Positions 1-8,602 are shown, counted from the first letter of the stretch. The stretch is 64,000 nt of DNA from CAKRJP01 sp963597615 (GCA_963597615.1 CAVBQS010000019.1:46468-110467); one strand, 5' to 3'. A program made the numbers and translations. The notes: generated from the letters alone by a model not told the origin.

Positions 1-1440
1 CTTTTGGATGAGCCTACCAATCATTTGGATATTCCCACCACCCAGTGGTTAGAAAACTATATCAGAGAATATGAACATGCAGTGGTAGTAGTTTCCCATG
101 ACCGCTTCTTTTTGGACCAAGTGGTGGACTTAGTCTATGACTTGCAGGATAAGAAGCTAAAAAAATATTGGGGAAATTATACCGACTACAGAAAACAGAA
201 GATCAAAGACCTAAATAATGCTCTAAAAGCCTATGAAAGGCAGAGGCAGGAGGTGGAGCGGTTAAATGTCCTCATTGAACGGTTTAAAAATAAGCCTAAG
301 AAGGCTGCCTTTGCCAGGTCTAAGAAGAAGCTTTTAGGCCGGATGGAACTTATGGAGCATCCAGGGGCAAATGAAGCCCATATTTTCACTGGGGAGATTG
401 TCCCAGACCATATGGGAAGCAAGTGGGTCTATGAGGCAGAACATTTGAAATTAGGCTATGACAAGGAGCTTTTGGAACTTTCCCTTCGGGTGAGAAGGGG
501 ACAAAAAATTGGTATTATTGGGGACAACGGTGCCGGGAAATCTACTTTCTTACGAACGGTGGCAGGAGAGCTTTCCCCCTTGGATGGGAAATCCCAGTTG
601 GGAAACCATATTCTTATGGGCTATTTTGATCAGCAATCTGCGACCCATTCTTCTGAAAAAACAGTTTATGAACATTTTCACGACTTGTTTCCTTCTATGA
701 CAGACAAGGAGGTAAGAAGCAGTCTGGCAGCCTATTTGTTTCCTGGGAGGGAAGTCCAGAAAATGGTAGATTGTTTGTCCGGAGGAGAAAAATCCAGACT
801 TCTCTTGGCAGAACTTCTTACTAGCAAGCCCAACCTCTTGGTGCTAGATGAGCCCACCAATCACATGGACATACCGGCTAGGGAGACCTTAGAGTCCGCA
901 TTTAAGGCTTACAAAGGGACTCTCTTGTTTGTTTCCCATGATCGCTATTTTGTAAAAGAAGTGGCAGATGCCATTTTGGTTTTTAAAGATCGGAAGGCCA
1001 TGTATTATCCTTTTGGATATGATCATTATTTGAAACATTGCAGGGAAGAAAATGAAAACCTATCGGCTTTAGTCCAGGCGGAAGACCAGGCCTTAATTGC
1101 AGGCATGCGGGCAGTGCCAGAGAAGGAAAAACATAGATTAAGGGAAGTCGGTACCGAAGAAGCTTACCTGGATTGGAGATTTTCTCAGGTAAGAGGACCT
1201 CTGGAAGAAGCAGAAGAAGAGCTTGCTTTTTGCTGGAAAAAACTCCAGGAATTGGCAAATGAAATAGCAGAAGAGAAGCTTCGAAACTATGGAGAAGATG
1301 GCCTGCTAAGTTGTGTAGGAGAGGACCTGAAAGCTAGTTATGAGGATGCAGAGGAAAATTTACGTAATCTTTGGGATATCTGGACAGACAAATGTCTGGA
1401 TTGGTGGGAGGTTTACGCAGAGCTTTTCCCGGAAGAATAA
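1..1440 (+). CDS. ABC-F family ATPase (3' part, start lies before the window)
   Basis: The reading frame is open from base 1, so the N-terminal part (first Walker A and signature) is missing. The visible part begins in the Walker B of the first nucleotide-binding domain (LLDEPTNHLD), then a charged linker helix pair (about residues 60-115 of the visible part), a second domain with Walker A GDNGAGKS (near 520-543), signature LSGGEKSR and Walker B LVLDEPTNHMD, and a long coiled-coil C-terminal tail. Duplicated NBDs without membrane segments are the hallmark of ABC-F proteins, which act on the ribosome as translation factors or antibiotic resistance proteins. The subtype cannot be fixed from this part; the tail resembles Uup/YdiF-like members. 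The gene ends at a bidirectional terminator facing the transporter operon. Confidence 0.93.
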   Translation, partial: LLDEPTNHLDIPTTQWLENYIREYEHAVVVVSHDRFFLDQVVDLVYDLQDKKLKKYWGNYTDYRKQKIKDLNNALKAYERQRQEVERLNVLIERFKNKPKKAAFARSKKKLLGRMELMEHPGANEAHIFTGEIVPDHMGSKWVYEAEHLKLGYDKELLELSLRVRRGQKIGIIGDNGAGKSTFLRTVAGELSPLDGKSQLGNHILMGYFDQQSATHSSEKTVYEHFHDLFPSMTDKEVRSSLAAYLFPGREVQKMVDCLSGGEKSRLLLAELLTSKPNLLVLDEPTNHMDIPARETLESAFKAYKGTLLFVSHDRYFVKEVADAILVFKDRKAMYYPFGYDHYLKHCREENENLSALVQAEDQALIAGMRAVPEKEKHRLREVGTEEAYLDWRFSQVRGPLEEAEEELAFCWKKLQELANEIAEEKLRNYGEDGLLSCVGEDLKASYEDAEENLRNLWDIWTDKCLDWWEVYAELFPEE

Positions 1441-1443
1441 ATA

Positions 1444-1478
1444 AAAATGGGATCCCAAGTGAGGGGTCCCATTTTGTT
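1444..1478. terminator. Bidirectional terminator between convergent genes
   Basis: Inverted repeat with arms AAAATGGGATCCC (1444-1456) and GGGGTCCCATTTT (1463-1475) around a 6-base loop. There is an A-run on one side and a T-run on the other, so it can stop both the ABC-F gene and the importer operon that arrives from the minus strand. Confidence 0.85.
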
Positions 1479-1489
1479 ATCCTTTATTA

Positions 1490-2275
1490 TTACCCTTTGT
1501 TATAACTGGATAAGAATTGTTTTGTACGTTCTTTCTTTGGATGTTCAAAGACTTGAGTAGGATCTCCTTGCTCTAGGATATAGCCGTCTTCCATAAAGAT
1601 TACCTGGCTGGATACGTCTCTGGCAAATCCCATTTCATGAGTTACGATAATCATGGTCGTGTTTTGATCGGCCAGCCCCTTCATAACCTTAAGGACTTCT
1701 CCTGTAAGCTCAGGGTCCAAAGCAGAAGTTGGCTCGTCAAAACAAAGGATGTCTGGCTTTAAGGCAAGAGCCCTGGCAATAGCTACCCGCTGACACTGCC
1801 CACCGGAAAGCTGATGAGGATAGTTGGTCATTCGGTCAGCCAGCCCCATTTCCTTTAATAAAGTCTCTGCCTGGGCTTCAATTTCTTGATGAATTGCCTT
1901 TTTGTTGGCATTGTAATCCGGCTGTTCCTCGGCCAGCAGCTCCTTAGCCAACATTACATTTTGAAGGGCTGTATATTGAGGAAAAAGATTAAAATTCTGA
2001 AAAACCAAACCAAAGTGCAGTCTCTTTTTTCGGATTTCTTCTTCTTTTGTAGTGGCTGGGTTCTCAGCATCTAAAAGGGTTTCTCCGTTAACACGAATGA
2101 TTCCCTTTTCCGGTCTTTCTAAGAAATTTAAACACCGAAGCAAGGTGGTTTTTCCGCTTCCAGAAGAACCGATAATGGAAAGCACCTGGCCTTTTTCTAA
2201 GGAGAAGCTAATATCCTTAAGAACCGCTGTGTGATCAAAGGATTTGCAAATGTGTTCTACTTCTAATATAGACAT
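1490..2275 (-). CDS. Polar amino acid ABC transporter, ATP-binding subunit
   Basis: 261 aa, GlnQ/HisP class. It shows Walker A GSSGSGKTT near residue 36, a Q-loop (FQNFNLF), signature LSGGQCQRVAIARAL, Walker B CFDEPTSALDPE and the switch histidine in VTHEMGFA. It hydrolyses ATP to drive uptake of an amino acid through the permease encoded just upstream (12 bases away). It is the last gene of the operon binding protein - permease - ATPase on the minus strand. The substrate cannot be assigned from the ATPase. Confidence 0.95.
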   Translation of the reverse strand: MSILEVEHICKSFDHTAVLKDISFSLEKGQVLSIIGSSGSGKTTLLRCLNFLERPEKGIIRVNGETLLDAENPATTKEEEIRKKRLHFGLVFQNFNLFPQYTALQNVMLAKELLAEEQPDYNANKKAIHQEIEAQAETLLKEMGLADRMTNYPHQLSGGQCQRVAIARALALKPDILCFDEPTSALDPELTGEVLKVMKGLADQNTTMIIVTHEMGFARDVSSQVIFMEDGYILEQGDPTQVFEHPKKERTKQFLSSYNKG

Positions 2276-2287
2276 ATTTTTCGCCTC

Positions 2288-2974
2288 CTATCTAAAATAT
2301 TCTAGTTTCTTTTCTATCTGGCCTAAGACAATGGTCAGGATACCATTGAAAATCAGGTAATAGACAGCTGTGAAAAAGAGAGGCCAGATGGCTCCGGAAA
2401 TACCCTGAGACCCCTTCATAAAGGCCTGGCCGGCCCAAATAATTTCCTGAAGGGCAATAATGCGGGCCAGGGAGGTATCCTTTACTAAAGTAATAATTTC
2501 ATTGGACATAGGTGGAACAATTCGTTTGATCATTTGCAATAAAGTAATCTTAAAGAAGATCTGGCGTTTTGTCATACCCAGTACCAAACCGGCTTCCTCT
2601 TGTCCTACCGGAACTCCCTGGATTCCACCACGGTAGATTTCTGAAAAGTAGCAAGAGTAGTTAAAAATAAATGCTACAGCTGCTGCTAAAAATCTTCCGG
2701 ATTCTCCACCGCCCCAGATGGGATTGTGAAGCACCAGCCCTGGGAAGTAGTAGATGATTAGGAGCTGGATCATAAGAGGGGTTCCTCTTACAATCCACAC
2801 AACTACCTTAGTAAAATAACTAAGGGGCTTAAATTTGGACATGGACCCAAAGGAGATAATCAGTCCAATGGGAAAGGCTCCAATTAAGGTGACAAAAAAT
2901 AATTTTAAAGTTTGAAGAAATCCAATATTCAAGGATTGAACAACTGTTGGAAATTGTTCCATGATTAAACTCAT
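2288..2974 (-). CDS. Polar amino acid ABC transporter, permease
   Basis: 228 aa hydrophobic protein of the HisM/GlnP family with about five membrane segments. The EAA loop that docks with the ATPase is visible (EAGLVLGMTKRQIF), as is the typical RGTPLMIQL stretch after the second helix. Only one permease gene is present, so the channel is probably a homodimer. It lies between the binding protein (21 bases upstream) and the ATPase (12 bases downstream). Confidence 0.95.
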   Translation of the reverse strand: MSLIMEQFPTVVQSLNIGFLQTLKLFFVTLIGAFPIGLIISFGSMSKFKPLSYFTKVVVWIVRGTPLMIQLLIIYYFPGLVLHNPIWGGGESGRFLAAAVAFIFNYSCYFSEIYRGGIQGVPVGQEEAGLVLGMTKRQIFFKITLLQMIKRIVPPMSNEIITLVKDTSLARIIALQEIIWAGQAFMKGSQGISGAIWPLFFTAVYYLIFNGILTIVLGQIEKKLEYFR

Positions 2975-2995
2975 TTTAAAATCCTGCTTTCTTTA

Positions 2996-3826
2996 TTATT
3001 GTTCAATCAAAGCTGCCTGTACGCCATAGGTTTCAGCAATCTTCTGGATTGCGCCATCTGCATAGCTGTCGCTTAAGAATTTATTTAACTCTTCGCAGAT
3101 ATCAGAACCTTTACGGAAACCAACACCGTACTCTTCGCTGTTTAAGCTGATGGTATAGGTAAGATCTGCATATCCGGTACCTTCTCCAACCATAGCAGCA
3201 GCCATAAGAGAGTCGATAACGGCACCGTCAGAAGTTCCGGAAGCAACTTCCATAAGGGCGTCTGCCTGAGATTTTACAGGAGTTACATCAATACCAAGCT
3301 CTGTAAGAGCTGCCTCGCCGGCACTTCCTGATTCAGCTGCAAAGGACAGGTCTTTGATAGAGTCTTCGTCCTGATAATCAGAAGCCTTATCAGAAGGAAC
3401 TACAGCTACCTGAGCATTGTTGCAATAGGCATTAGAGCATTCCATAGAGCTTGTAACCTCGTCTGTAAGGGTCATACCATTCCATACGCAGTCGATGGTC
3501 TTTCCATCTAACTCCATGATTTTATTGTCCCAGTCAATTTCAACAAACTCTACATCTACACCTAATTCTTCTGCAAATGCAGTGGCAAGGTCGGCATCAA
3601 AACCGATCCAGTTTCCATCATCATCCTTATAATCCATTGGCTCGAAATCTGTAATACCAACTACAAGAGTTCCCTTGTCTTTTACATATTCAAGATCGCT
3701 CTCGTCAGAAGATGATGCTGTGCTGGAATCTGCACTTGAAGAAGTGGAAGAGCTTGAGTTTCCACATGCTGTAGCTGAAACTAACATCATACCTGCAAGC
3801 ATAAGAACTACTAATCTTTTTTTCAT
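2996..3826 (-). CDS. Amino acid-binding lipoprotein of ABC importer
   Basis: 276 aa. An N-terminal signal peptide ends in a lipobox (VSATAC, Cys21), followed by a Ser/Thr-rich tether. The mature part is an SBP_bac_3 domain in the normal order, starting with GTLVVGITDFEPMDY and ending with a C-terminal piece (EEYGVGFRKGSDICEELNKF). It is anchored to the outer face of the membrane and delivers an amino acid to the permease. First gene of its operon, with a strong promoter just upstream. Specificity is unknown. It is a useful internal comparison for the permuted binding protein at 43.8 kb. Confidence 0.93.
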   Translation of the reverse strand: MKKRLVVLMLAGMMLVSATACGNSSSSTSSSADSSTASSSDESDLEYVKDKGTLVVGITDFEPMDYKDDDGNWIGFDADLATAFAEELGVDVEFVEIDWDNKIMELDGKTIDCVWNGMTLTDEVTSSMECSNAYCNNAQVAVVPSDKASDYQDEDSIKDLSFAAESGSAGEAALTELGIDVTPVKSQADALMEVASGTSDGAVIDSLMAAAMVGEGTGYADLTYTISLNSEEYGVGFRKGSDICEELNKFLSDSYADGAIQKIAETYGVQAALIEQ

Positions 3827-3868
3827 AATTTAAAATCCTCCTAAAATGTCGATTCTCTAGACTTTCTA

Positions 3869-3897
3869 ATATTAGCAAGTTAGCACGCTAAAGTCAA
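3869..3897 (-). promoter_or_regulatory. Sigma-A promoter of amino acid importer with palindrome in the spacer
   Basis: On the minus strand, -35 TTGACT (3892-3897), 17-base spacer and -10 TAATAT (3869-3874). The spacer holds TTAGCGTGCTAA (3880-3891), a palindrome with 5-base arms, well placed to act as an operator. A second inverted repeat with 10-base arms (one T-T mismatch) lies just upstream at 3908-3933. The regulator is unknown. Confidence 0.7.
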
Positions 3898-3949
3898 CAG
3901 GATTTCCGTAACTGTTCATGGCTGAACTGTTACGAATTTTCAGTGAAAC

Positions 3950-3978
3950 AAAAAGGGATGCCACAAAAATGGCACCCC
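3950..3978 (-). terminator. Terminator of purC
   Basis: On the minus strand GGGGTGCCA and TGGCATCCC pair (one G-T) around a TTTTTG loop and are followed by a T-run. It lies directly after the purC stop codon and before the importer promoter. Confidence 0.85.
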
Positions 3979-3998
3979 AAAAACTTTGAAATTTTAAA

Positions 3999-4874
3999 TT
4001 ATAAGGTTTTTCCTGTAAGCATCTCGTAAGCCTGAAGATATTTGTCGATGGTCTTCTCAACAATGTCCTCTGGCAAGGTCCAGTCATTTCCCGGATGAGA
4101 GGTTAGCCAATCTCTGGCAAACTGCTTATCGAAGGATGGCTGTCCGTGTCCCGGCTCATAGGTATCAGCAGGCCAAAAACGTGAGCTGTCCGGTGTCAGC
4201 ATCTCATCGCCAATGTAGAAGTTTCCATCCTCATCGAAACCAAATTCGAATTTTGTATCTGCAATAATGATTCCACGGCTTAATGCATAATCAGCACATT
4301 TCTTGTAAAGAGCGATGGTGTAATCACGAAGCTTTGTAGCATACTCTTCACCCTTTCCAGGGAAGTATTTCTCCAAGTGGTCAATGCTCTGCTCAAAAGA
4401 AATATTCTCGTCGTGATCGCCGATCTCAGCCTTGGTGGAAGGTGTGTAGATTGGCTCAGGAAGCTTATCAGATTCCTTTAGCCCTTCTGGAAGCTTGATT
4501 CCGCAAACAGTGCCATTTTCTAAGTAGCTCTTCCAGCCACTTCCTGTAATATATCCACGAACGATACACTCAATAGGAAGCATCTCTAATTTCTTACACA
4601 TCATGCTGTTGCCGTCATACTGTGGCTGCTGGAAAAATTCCGGCATATCCTTTACATCTACAGAAATCATGTGGTTAGGAACAATATCTTCAGTTAAATC
4701 GAACCAGAATTTAGACATCTGGGTTAAAACAGTTCCTTTCTTGGTAACTTGATTATTTAAAATTACATCGTAGCAACTGATACGGTCAGTAGCCACCATA
4801 ATGAGGCTGTCGCCGTTGTCATAGATCTCACGTACCTTACCTTCTTTGATCGGTTTCAATTCATTCATGCTCAT
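3999..4874 (-). CDS. purC: Phosphoribosylaminoimidazole-succinocarboxamide synthase (SAICAR synthetase)
   Basis: 291 aa. It joins aspartate to CAIR with ATP, step seven or eight of de novo purine synthesis in the cytoplasm. Recognised by KEGKVREIYDNGD at the N-terminus, VRGYITGSGWKSY in the middle and the late signature IADTKFEFG. Length fits the longer (about 290 aa) class rather than the 235-aa class. It stands alone here, away from other pur genes. AGAAAGGA precedes the start, and a TTGCTT - 17 - TACTAT promoter lies upstream. No PurR-box is obvious. Confidence 0.97.
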   Translation of the reverse strand: MSMNELKPIKEGKVREIYDNGDSLIMVATDRISCYDVILNNQVTKKGTVLTQMSKFWFDLTEDIVPNHMISVDVKDMPEFFQQPQYDGNSMMCKKLEMLPIECIVRGYITGSGWKSYLENGTVCGIKLPEGLKESDKLPEPIYTPSTKAEIGDHDENISFEQSIDHLEKYFPGKGEEYATKLRDYTIALYKKCADYALSRGIIIADTKFEFGFDEDGNFYIGDEMLTPDSSRFWPADTYEPGHGQPSFDKQFARDWLTSHPGNDWTLPEDIVEKTIDKYLQAYEMLTGKTL

Positions 4875-4944
4875 AATGATTATCCTTTCTACGAAATAAT
4901 AATAGTATCTAAATGTGGCGGTCCTTAATTAATCGCTCCTTATA

Positions 4945-4973
4945 ATAGTATTAAGATTTATAAGAAAAAGCAA
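4945..4973 (-). promoter_or_regulatory. Candidate promoter of purC
   Basis: Minus-strand -35 TTGCTT (4968-4973), 17-base spacer, -10 TACTAT (4945-4950). It leaves an untranslated leader of about 65 bases before the purC start. Confidence 0.5.
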
Positions 4974-5102
4974 TAGAAAATCTATAGAAAAATGGAATGT
5001 TGGGATAAAAATACACCTTTCTGTGGAAAACTTTCTGTGCTAAAATTGAAAAATGCGTGAAGAAAAGACGCAGCAGGTAAAAATATAAGGGGAGTATTTA
5101 CG

Positions 5103-6221
5103 ATGAATAAAAAAGAAATCTTAGAGATCCGCAAACAATTTACACCGCAAAACTGCGCTATTACTAGGATTTGTGGATGCTACGTAGATCATGAAAAAGA
5201 AAAGAAGACAGAGCTAAAGAAGGCCTTTCTTTCTCTTCCGGAGGAGGAAGCTTTTAAATATTTTGATATTTTCAAAAAGACACTTTCAGGAACCCTTGGG
5301 AAAAATGTGATTAATATGGAATTTCCCTTGGAGCAGGAGGCCCCAGGCGGTACCCAGGAATTTTTGTTAAAGTTGCGAGACAGCAAATTACAGGATGATA
5401 TGCTCTTGGAAGAATTTTATGATAAAGTCATTGAAAATTATGTATACGATGAGAACTACTACATTATATTAATACATGCAGCCTACGACGTTCCGGGAAA
5501 ATCCACCGACGGAATGGAAATGTTTGACTCTTCCGATATTGTATATGAGCACATTCTCTGTAGCATTTGCCCGGTTAATCTGTCCAAGGCAGGACTTACC
5601 TACAATGCTATGACCAACAACATTGAAGACCGTATCAGAGACTGGCTGGTGGAAGCCCCGGCTAAGGGCTTCTTGTTCCCGGCATTTACAGACCGAAACA
5701 GTGACATTCATGGCGTTTTGTATTACACCAAGAAACCAGAAGAATTGCAGCCGGAATTTATTTCCAATGTATTAGGTTCCAAAGTCCCATTGACGGCAGG
5801 AGACCAAAAGTCCGGCTTTCAGGCTATTATCAGCGACACCTTGGAAGAAGAGTGCAGCTTTGAAGTGGTAAAAAACATTCACAATACCCTAAACGAAATG
5901 ATTGAGGAAGCAAAAGATTCCCCAGATCCCTTGGAGCTATCCAAGCCAGATGTGAAGAGGCTTTTATCAGAAAGCGGTGTGTCAGCAGAAAAAATGGAAG
6001 TCTTTGAGAAAGAATTTGAGGCAGTCATGGGAGAACAAAAAACTGTCTTGGCAACCAATATAGCAGATACTAGAACCTTTCAGGTAAAGACAGCAGATGT
6101 AGTGGTGAAAGTAAACCCAGACCGGTCGGATCTGATTGAGACCAGGGAGATTGATGGACGAAAATGTTTGGTGATTCCGATAGATGATCATTTGGAGGTT
6201 AATGGAATCGAGATTCATTGA
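5103..6221 (+). CDS. DUF4317 family protein of unknown function
   Basis: 372 aa, soluble, acidic, with no signal peptide or membrane segment. The start MNKKEILEIRKQFTP followed by an early C-G-C pair (ICGCYVD) is what I recognise as the DUF4317 family of Clostridia. Function is unknown, and I see no catalytic motif I can name. A good ribosome binding site (GGGGAG) precedes ATG. It is monocistronic between purC (divergent) and tRNA-Leu; a weak TTTCTG - 17 - TAAAAT promoter lies near 5030-5060. A short stem (TTCTGCA/TGCAGAA, 6221-6244) follows the stop but has no T-run. Confidence 0.8.
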   Translation: MNKKEILEIRKQFTPQNCAITRICGCYVDHEKEKKTELKKAFLSLPEEEAFKYFDIFKKTLSGTLGKNVINMEFPLEQEAPGGTQEFLLKLRDSKLQDDMLLEEFYDKVIENYVYDENYYIILIHAAYDVPGKSTDGMEMFDSSDIVYEHILCSICPVNLSKAGLTYNAMTNNIEDRIRDWLVEAPAKGFLFPAFTDRNSDIHGVLYYTKKPEELQPEFISNVLGSKVPLTAGDQKSGFQAIISDTLEEECSFEVVKNIHNTLNEMIEEAKDSPDPLELSKPDVKRLLSESGVSAEKMEVFEKEFEAVMGEQKTVLATNIADTRTFQVKTADVVVKVNPDRSDLIETREIDGRKCLVIPIDDHLEVNGIEIH

Positions 6222-6351
6222 TTCTGCAGGTGATTTATTGCAGAATACAAGGACATGTTCTTTGGAGGTGGACGCATTATATGGGGGGATGGTGTTTTAT
6301 CAAAGGTGTTCAGTGGTTTGACCCAGAAACGCTATATTTTGGAAAAAATAA

Positions 6352-6380
6352 TTGCAAATCAATCAGGGCTGTGCTATGAT
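6352..6380 (+). promoter_or_regulatory. Promoter of tRNA-Leu
   Basis: -35 TTGCAA (6352-6357), 17-base spacer, -10 TATGAT (6375-6380), ending 11 bases before the first base of the tRNA. Confidence 0.75.
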
Positions 6381-6391
6381 AGTGGTTGTCA

Positions 6392-6475
6392 GCGGAGATG
6401 GCGGAATGGCAGACGCGCTAGATTCAGGTTCTAGTGGGAGTTTATCCTGTGTGGGTTCAAGTCCCATTCTCCGCA
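6392..6475 (+). tRNA. tRNA-Leu, anticodon CAG
   Basis: 84 bases. The acceptor arm GCGGAGA pairs with TCTCCGC. The anticodon stem CTAGA/TCTAG encloses the loop TTCAGGT, with anticodon CAG. A long variable arm and a TTC-containing T-loop (GGGTTCAAGTCCC) are typical of class II tRNA-Leu. CCA is not encoded. It has its own promoter and terminator. Confidence 0.95.
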
Positions 6476-6483
6476 CGAAGTGA

Positions 6484-6525
6484 AGCTCGAAATCTTGAGA
6501 AATCATAGATTTCGAGCTTTTTCTT
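6484..6525 (+). terminator. Terminator of tRNA-Leu
   Basis: Perfect 12-base stem AGCTCGAAATCT (6484-6495) with AGATTTCGAGCT (6507-6518), then TTTTCTTTG. Confidence 0.88.
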
Positions 6526-6528
6526 TGT

Positions 6529-6618
6529 TTTGCTGAGGCTTGCGAGAAGGCTGACACTAGTCAGGCGGCACAACTTAGTAAGATGATGCAGCAATTTATT
6601 GAAGAAGTTAACCAGTAG
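6529..6618 (+). pseudogene. Short C-terminal gene fragment of uncertain origin
   Basis: An open stretch without a start, reading AEACEKADTSQAAQLSKMM and ending in a stop at 6616-6618. Its Ser/Ala/Gln-rich helix looks like the last residues of a helical protein, perhaps a chemotaxis receptor or a phage protein. It lies directly between the tRNA-Leu terminator and a phage gene remnant, so it is probably debris from the same event. The family call is weak. Confidence 0.3.
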
Positions 6619-6658
6619 CAAAAAAAGATCCTGTGAGGGGTATTTTTTTAGTGGGTAG

Positions 6659-6931
6659 AAAGGAGAGGAGCATAAGCAGTGGGATTCAACTCTTGATGGG
6701 TGGACAAGGCCAGAACATAGGGAAGCAGATGGCCGGATCAAGGAGGTTGATGAACCGTTTGACGTTGGCGGTGAAAAAATGCAAGTTCCTGGTGTCAGAG
6801 GCTTAGCAAGGAATGTTTGTAATTGCCAGTGTTGTCTATTACAACGTGCAAAGTGGGCGCTGGATGAAGATGAGCTGAATGTATTAAAAGAACGTGCTGT
6901 ATATAATGCGTTTGTTACCAAAACAGTATAA
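6659..6931 (+). pseudogene. Phage minor head protein (SPP1 gp7-like) remnant
   Basis: An open frame without a start codon, preceded by an in-frame TAG at 6656-6658 and closed by TAA at 6929-6931. It reads KQWDSTLDGWTRPEHREADG, then EPFDVGGEKMQVPGVRG, NCQCCLLQRAKWALDEDEL and KERAVYNAF. This is the C-terminal third of phage head morphogenesis proteins of the SPP1 gp7 type, including the conserved N-C-x-C motif. The rest of the gene and all other phage genes are gone. Its place right behind a tRNA gene, a common integration site, points to a lost prophage. Confidence 0.72.
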
Positions 6932-7039
6932 TAGTTCATCCATGAAGGCGGTATCATATTTGCCATAAAAGTGTTACAATGAGGCTAGTGTTCAAAGAAA
7001 TTGCATAGAATTCAATTATAGAGAAGACAGGAGTAAAAT

Positions 7040-7720
7040 ATGGCCAGTATTTTTGATATTTTAGGACCGGTGATGGTAGGCCCTTCTAGTTCCCACACGG
7101 CGGGAGCTGTTAGAATTGGACAGATTGGACGAAAACTTTTTGGACGGCAGCCGGATTATGGAAAGATTTTTTTGTCTGGGTCTTTTGCAGCTACAGGGGC
7201 AGGACATGGAACGGACAAGGCTCTGGTAGCGGGGCTTCTTGGCATGCAGCCGGATGACATGCGAATTCCAGACAGCTTTCGCTTGGCTAAGGAAGCGGGA
7301 CTTGAATTTGATATTGAGAAGAAAGAGATCAGAGGAGCTCATCCGAATACCGTGCAGCTGGTGTTGGAGGCTGAGGGAGCAGAGAGTCTGAATATCCAGG
7401 CCTGTTCCATTGGTGGAGGCCGGATCTTGGTTAATCAGATTGACAACATTGACGTGAATTTTAATGCAGAGAGCAATACCCTGATTGTTCACAATGAGGA
7501 TAAACCCGGGCATGTGGCCCAGGTTACTGCGATTTTACACCAGATTAATGTAAATATTGCAACGTTGCAGCTTTTTAGGGATAAGAGGGGTGGCTATGCC
7601 GTTATGGTTATTGAAACGGACGAGGTGATTCCTGATATGGCCATTCAGTGGCTTCGAAGGTTGGAGGGAATTATTAAGGTAACTTTCTTTAATGTAAATG
7701 AAGGAATTGATGCCAATTAG
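7040..7720 (+). CDS. sdaAB: L-serine dehydratase, iron-sulfur-dependent, beta subunit
   Basis: 226 aa. With the alpha subunit it deaminates L-serine to pyruvate and ammonia. The N-terminal part has the conserved GPSSSHTAGAVRIG motif, and an ACT domain fills about residues 150-220 (HVAQVTAILHQINVNIA). In the related single-chain enzymes this domain senses serine. The order beta then alpha with a 12-base gap is the usual Gram-positive arrangement. Start ATG follows GACAGGAG. Cytoplasmic. Confidence 0.96.
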   Translation: MASIFDILGPVMVGPSSSHTAGAVRIGQIGRKLFGRQPDYGKIFLSGSFAATGAGHGTDKALVAGLLGMQPDDMRIPDSFRLAKEAGLEFDIEKKEIRGAHPNTVQLVLEAEGAESLNIQACSIGGGRILVNQIDNIDVNFNAESNTLIVHNEDKPGHVAQVTAILHQINVNIATLQLFRDKRGGYAVMVIETDEVIPDMAIQWLRRLEGIIKVTFFNVNEGIDAN

Positions 7721-7732
7721 AGGAGGGAAGAT

Positions 7733-8602
7733 ATGGCTTTTGGATCGTTGGATGGAATTTGCAAAAGATGTAAGGATTTAAATCTTCCTTTTTGGAAGGC
7801 GATACAGCTGGAGGATTGCACGGAACGGGCAGTTTCCGAGGCGGATTCCTTAGAACAGATGAATTATATGTGGAAATCCATGGAGGATAGTGTAGATGCC
7901 TATGAGGCAGGCCTTTCTTCTAATAGTGGCTTGGTGGGAACAGAAGGCGGCCTTATGGAGGCCTACAACGAAAAGGGTGACAATCTTTGTGGCGCCTTTA
8001 TGGGTAAGGTAATGGCCGCAGCCCTAAAGATGGGATGTAACAATGCCTGTATGAAGCGAATTGTGGCAGCACCTACCGCAGGAGCCTGTGGCGTTATGCC
8101 GGCAGTCTTGGTAACCTATCAGAGAGAACATGAGATTCCCAAAGAGAAGATGGTGGAAGCTATGTATGTGGCAGCTGGCATTGGTCAGGTAATTGCTCAC
8201 AGGGCTTATATTGCAGGGGCTTCTGGTGGTTGCCAGGCGGAAATTGGTTCTGCAGCTGCTATGGCAGCAGGAGCAATCTGCTATTTAAAAGGAGGAGACA
8301 ATCAGCAAATCTCCCACGCCTGTGCCATGTCTCTAAAAAATCTTATGGGTCTGGTGTGTGATCCGGTAGGAGGGTTGGTGGAAGTTCCCTGTGTAAAACG
8401 AAATGTAATAGGAGCCTTTGACGCTCTTTCTGCAGCAGATATGGCCTTGGCTGGAATTAAAAGTCAGATTCCTGTGGATCAGGTAATTGATGCTATGCGG
8501 GAAGTTGGAGATAAGATGGATGCAAGTCTGAAAGAGACAGGAGTTGGCGGTGTGGCAGGAAGTCCAAAAGCCCATGAGATTGTAAAGGAGCTTGGCATGT
8601 AA
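7733..8602 (+). CDS. sdaAA: L-serine dehydratase, iron-sulfur-dependent, alpha subunit
   Basis: 289 aa catalytic subunit. Visible hallmarks are SNSGLVGTEGG, the Ala/Gly-rich core with AAPTAGACGVMPAV, and several cysteines (CNNAC, CGV, the C of CDPVGG) that fit the [4Fe-4S] cluster. Preceded by GAGGGAAG and translated with sdaAB. Serine breakdown feeds pyruvate into fermentation, and the enzyme is oxygen-sensitive, which fits an anaerobe. Confidence 0.96.
   Translation: MAFGSLDGICKRCKDLNLPFWKAIQLEDCTERAVSEADSLEQMNYMWKSMEDSVDAYEAGLSSNSGLVGTEGGLMEAYNEKGDNLCGAFMGKVMAAALKMGCNNACMKRIVAAPTAGACGVMPAVLVTYQREHEIPKEKMVEAMYVAAGIGQVIAHRAYIAGASGGCQAEIGSAAAMAAGAICYLKGGDNQQISHACAMSLKNLMGLVCDPVGGLVEVPCVKRNVIGAFDALSAADMALAGIKSQIPVDQVIDAMREVGDKMDASLKETGVGGVAGSPKAHEIVKELGM

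Noticed and set aside
4875..5102. Purine riboswitch or PurR box before purC
   Set aside because: I see neither the three-way junction motifs of a purine riboswitch nor the PurR-box pattern.
6363..6557. 64-aa minus-strand frame over tRNA-Leu reading RRMGLEPTQDKLPLEPESSA
   Set aside because: It is the antisense of the tRNA gene, a well-known false protein in databases.
6526..7039. Possible active prophage or insertion sequence behind tRNA-Leu
   Set aside because: Only fragments of genes are present, with no integrase, transposase or clear direct repeats.
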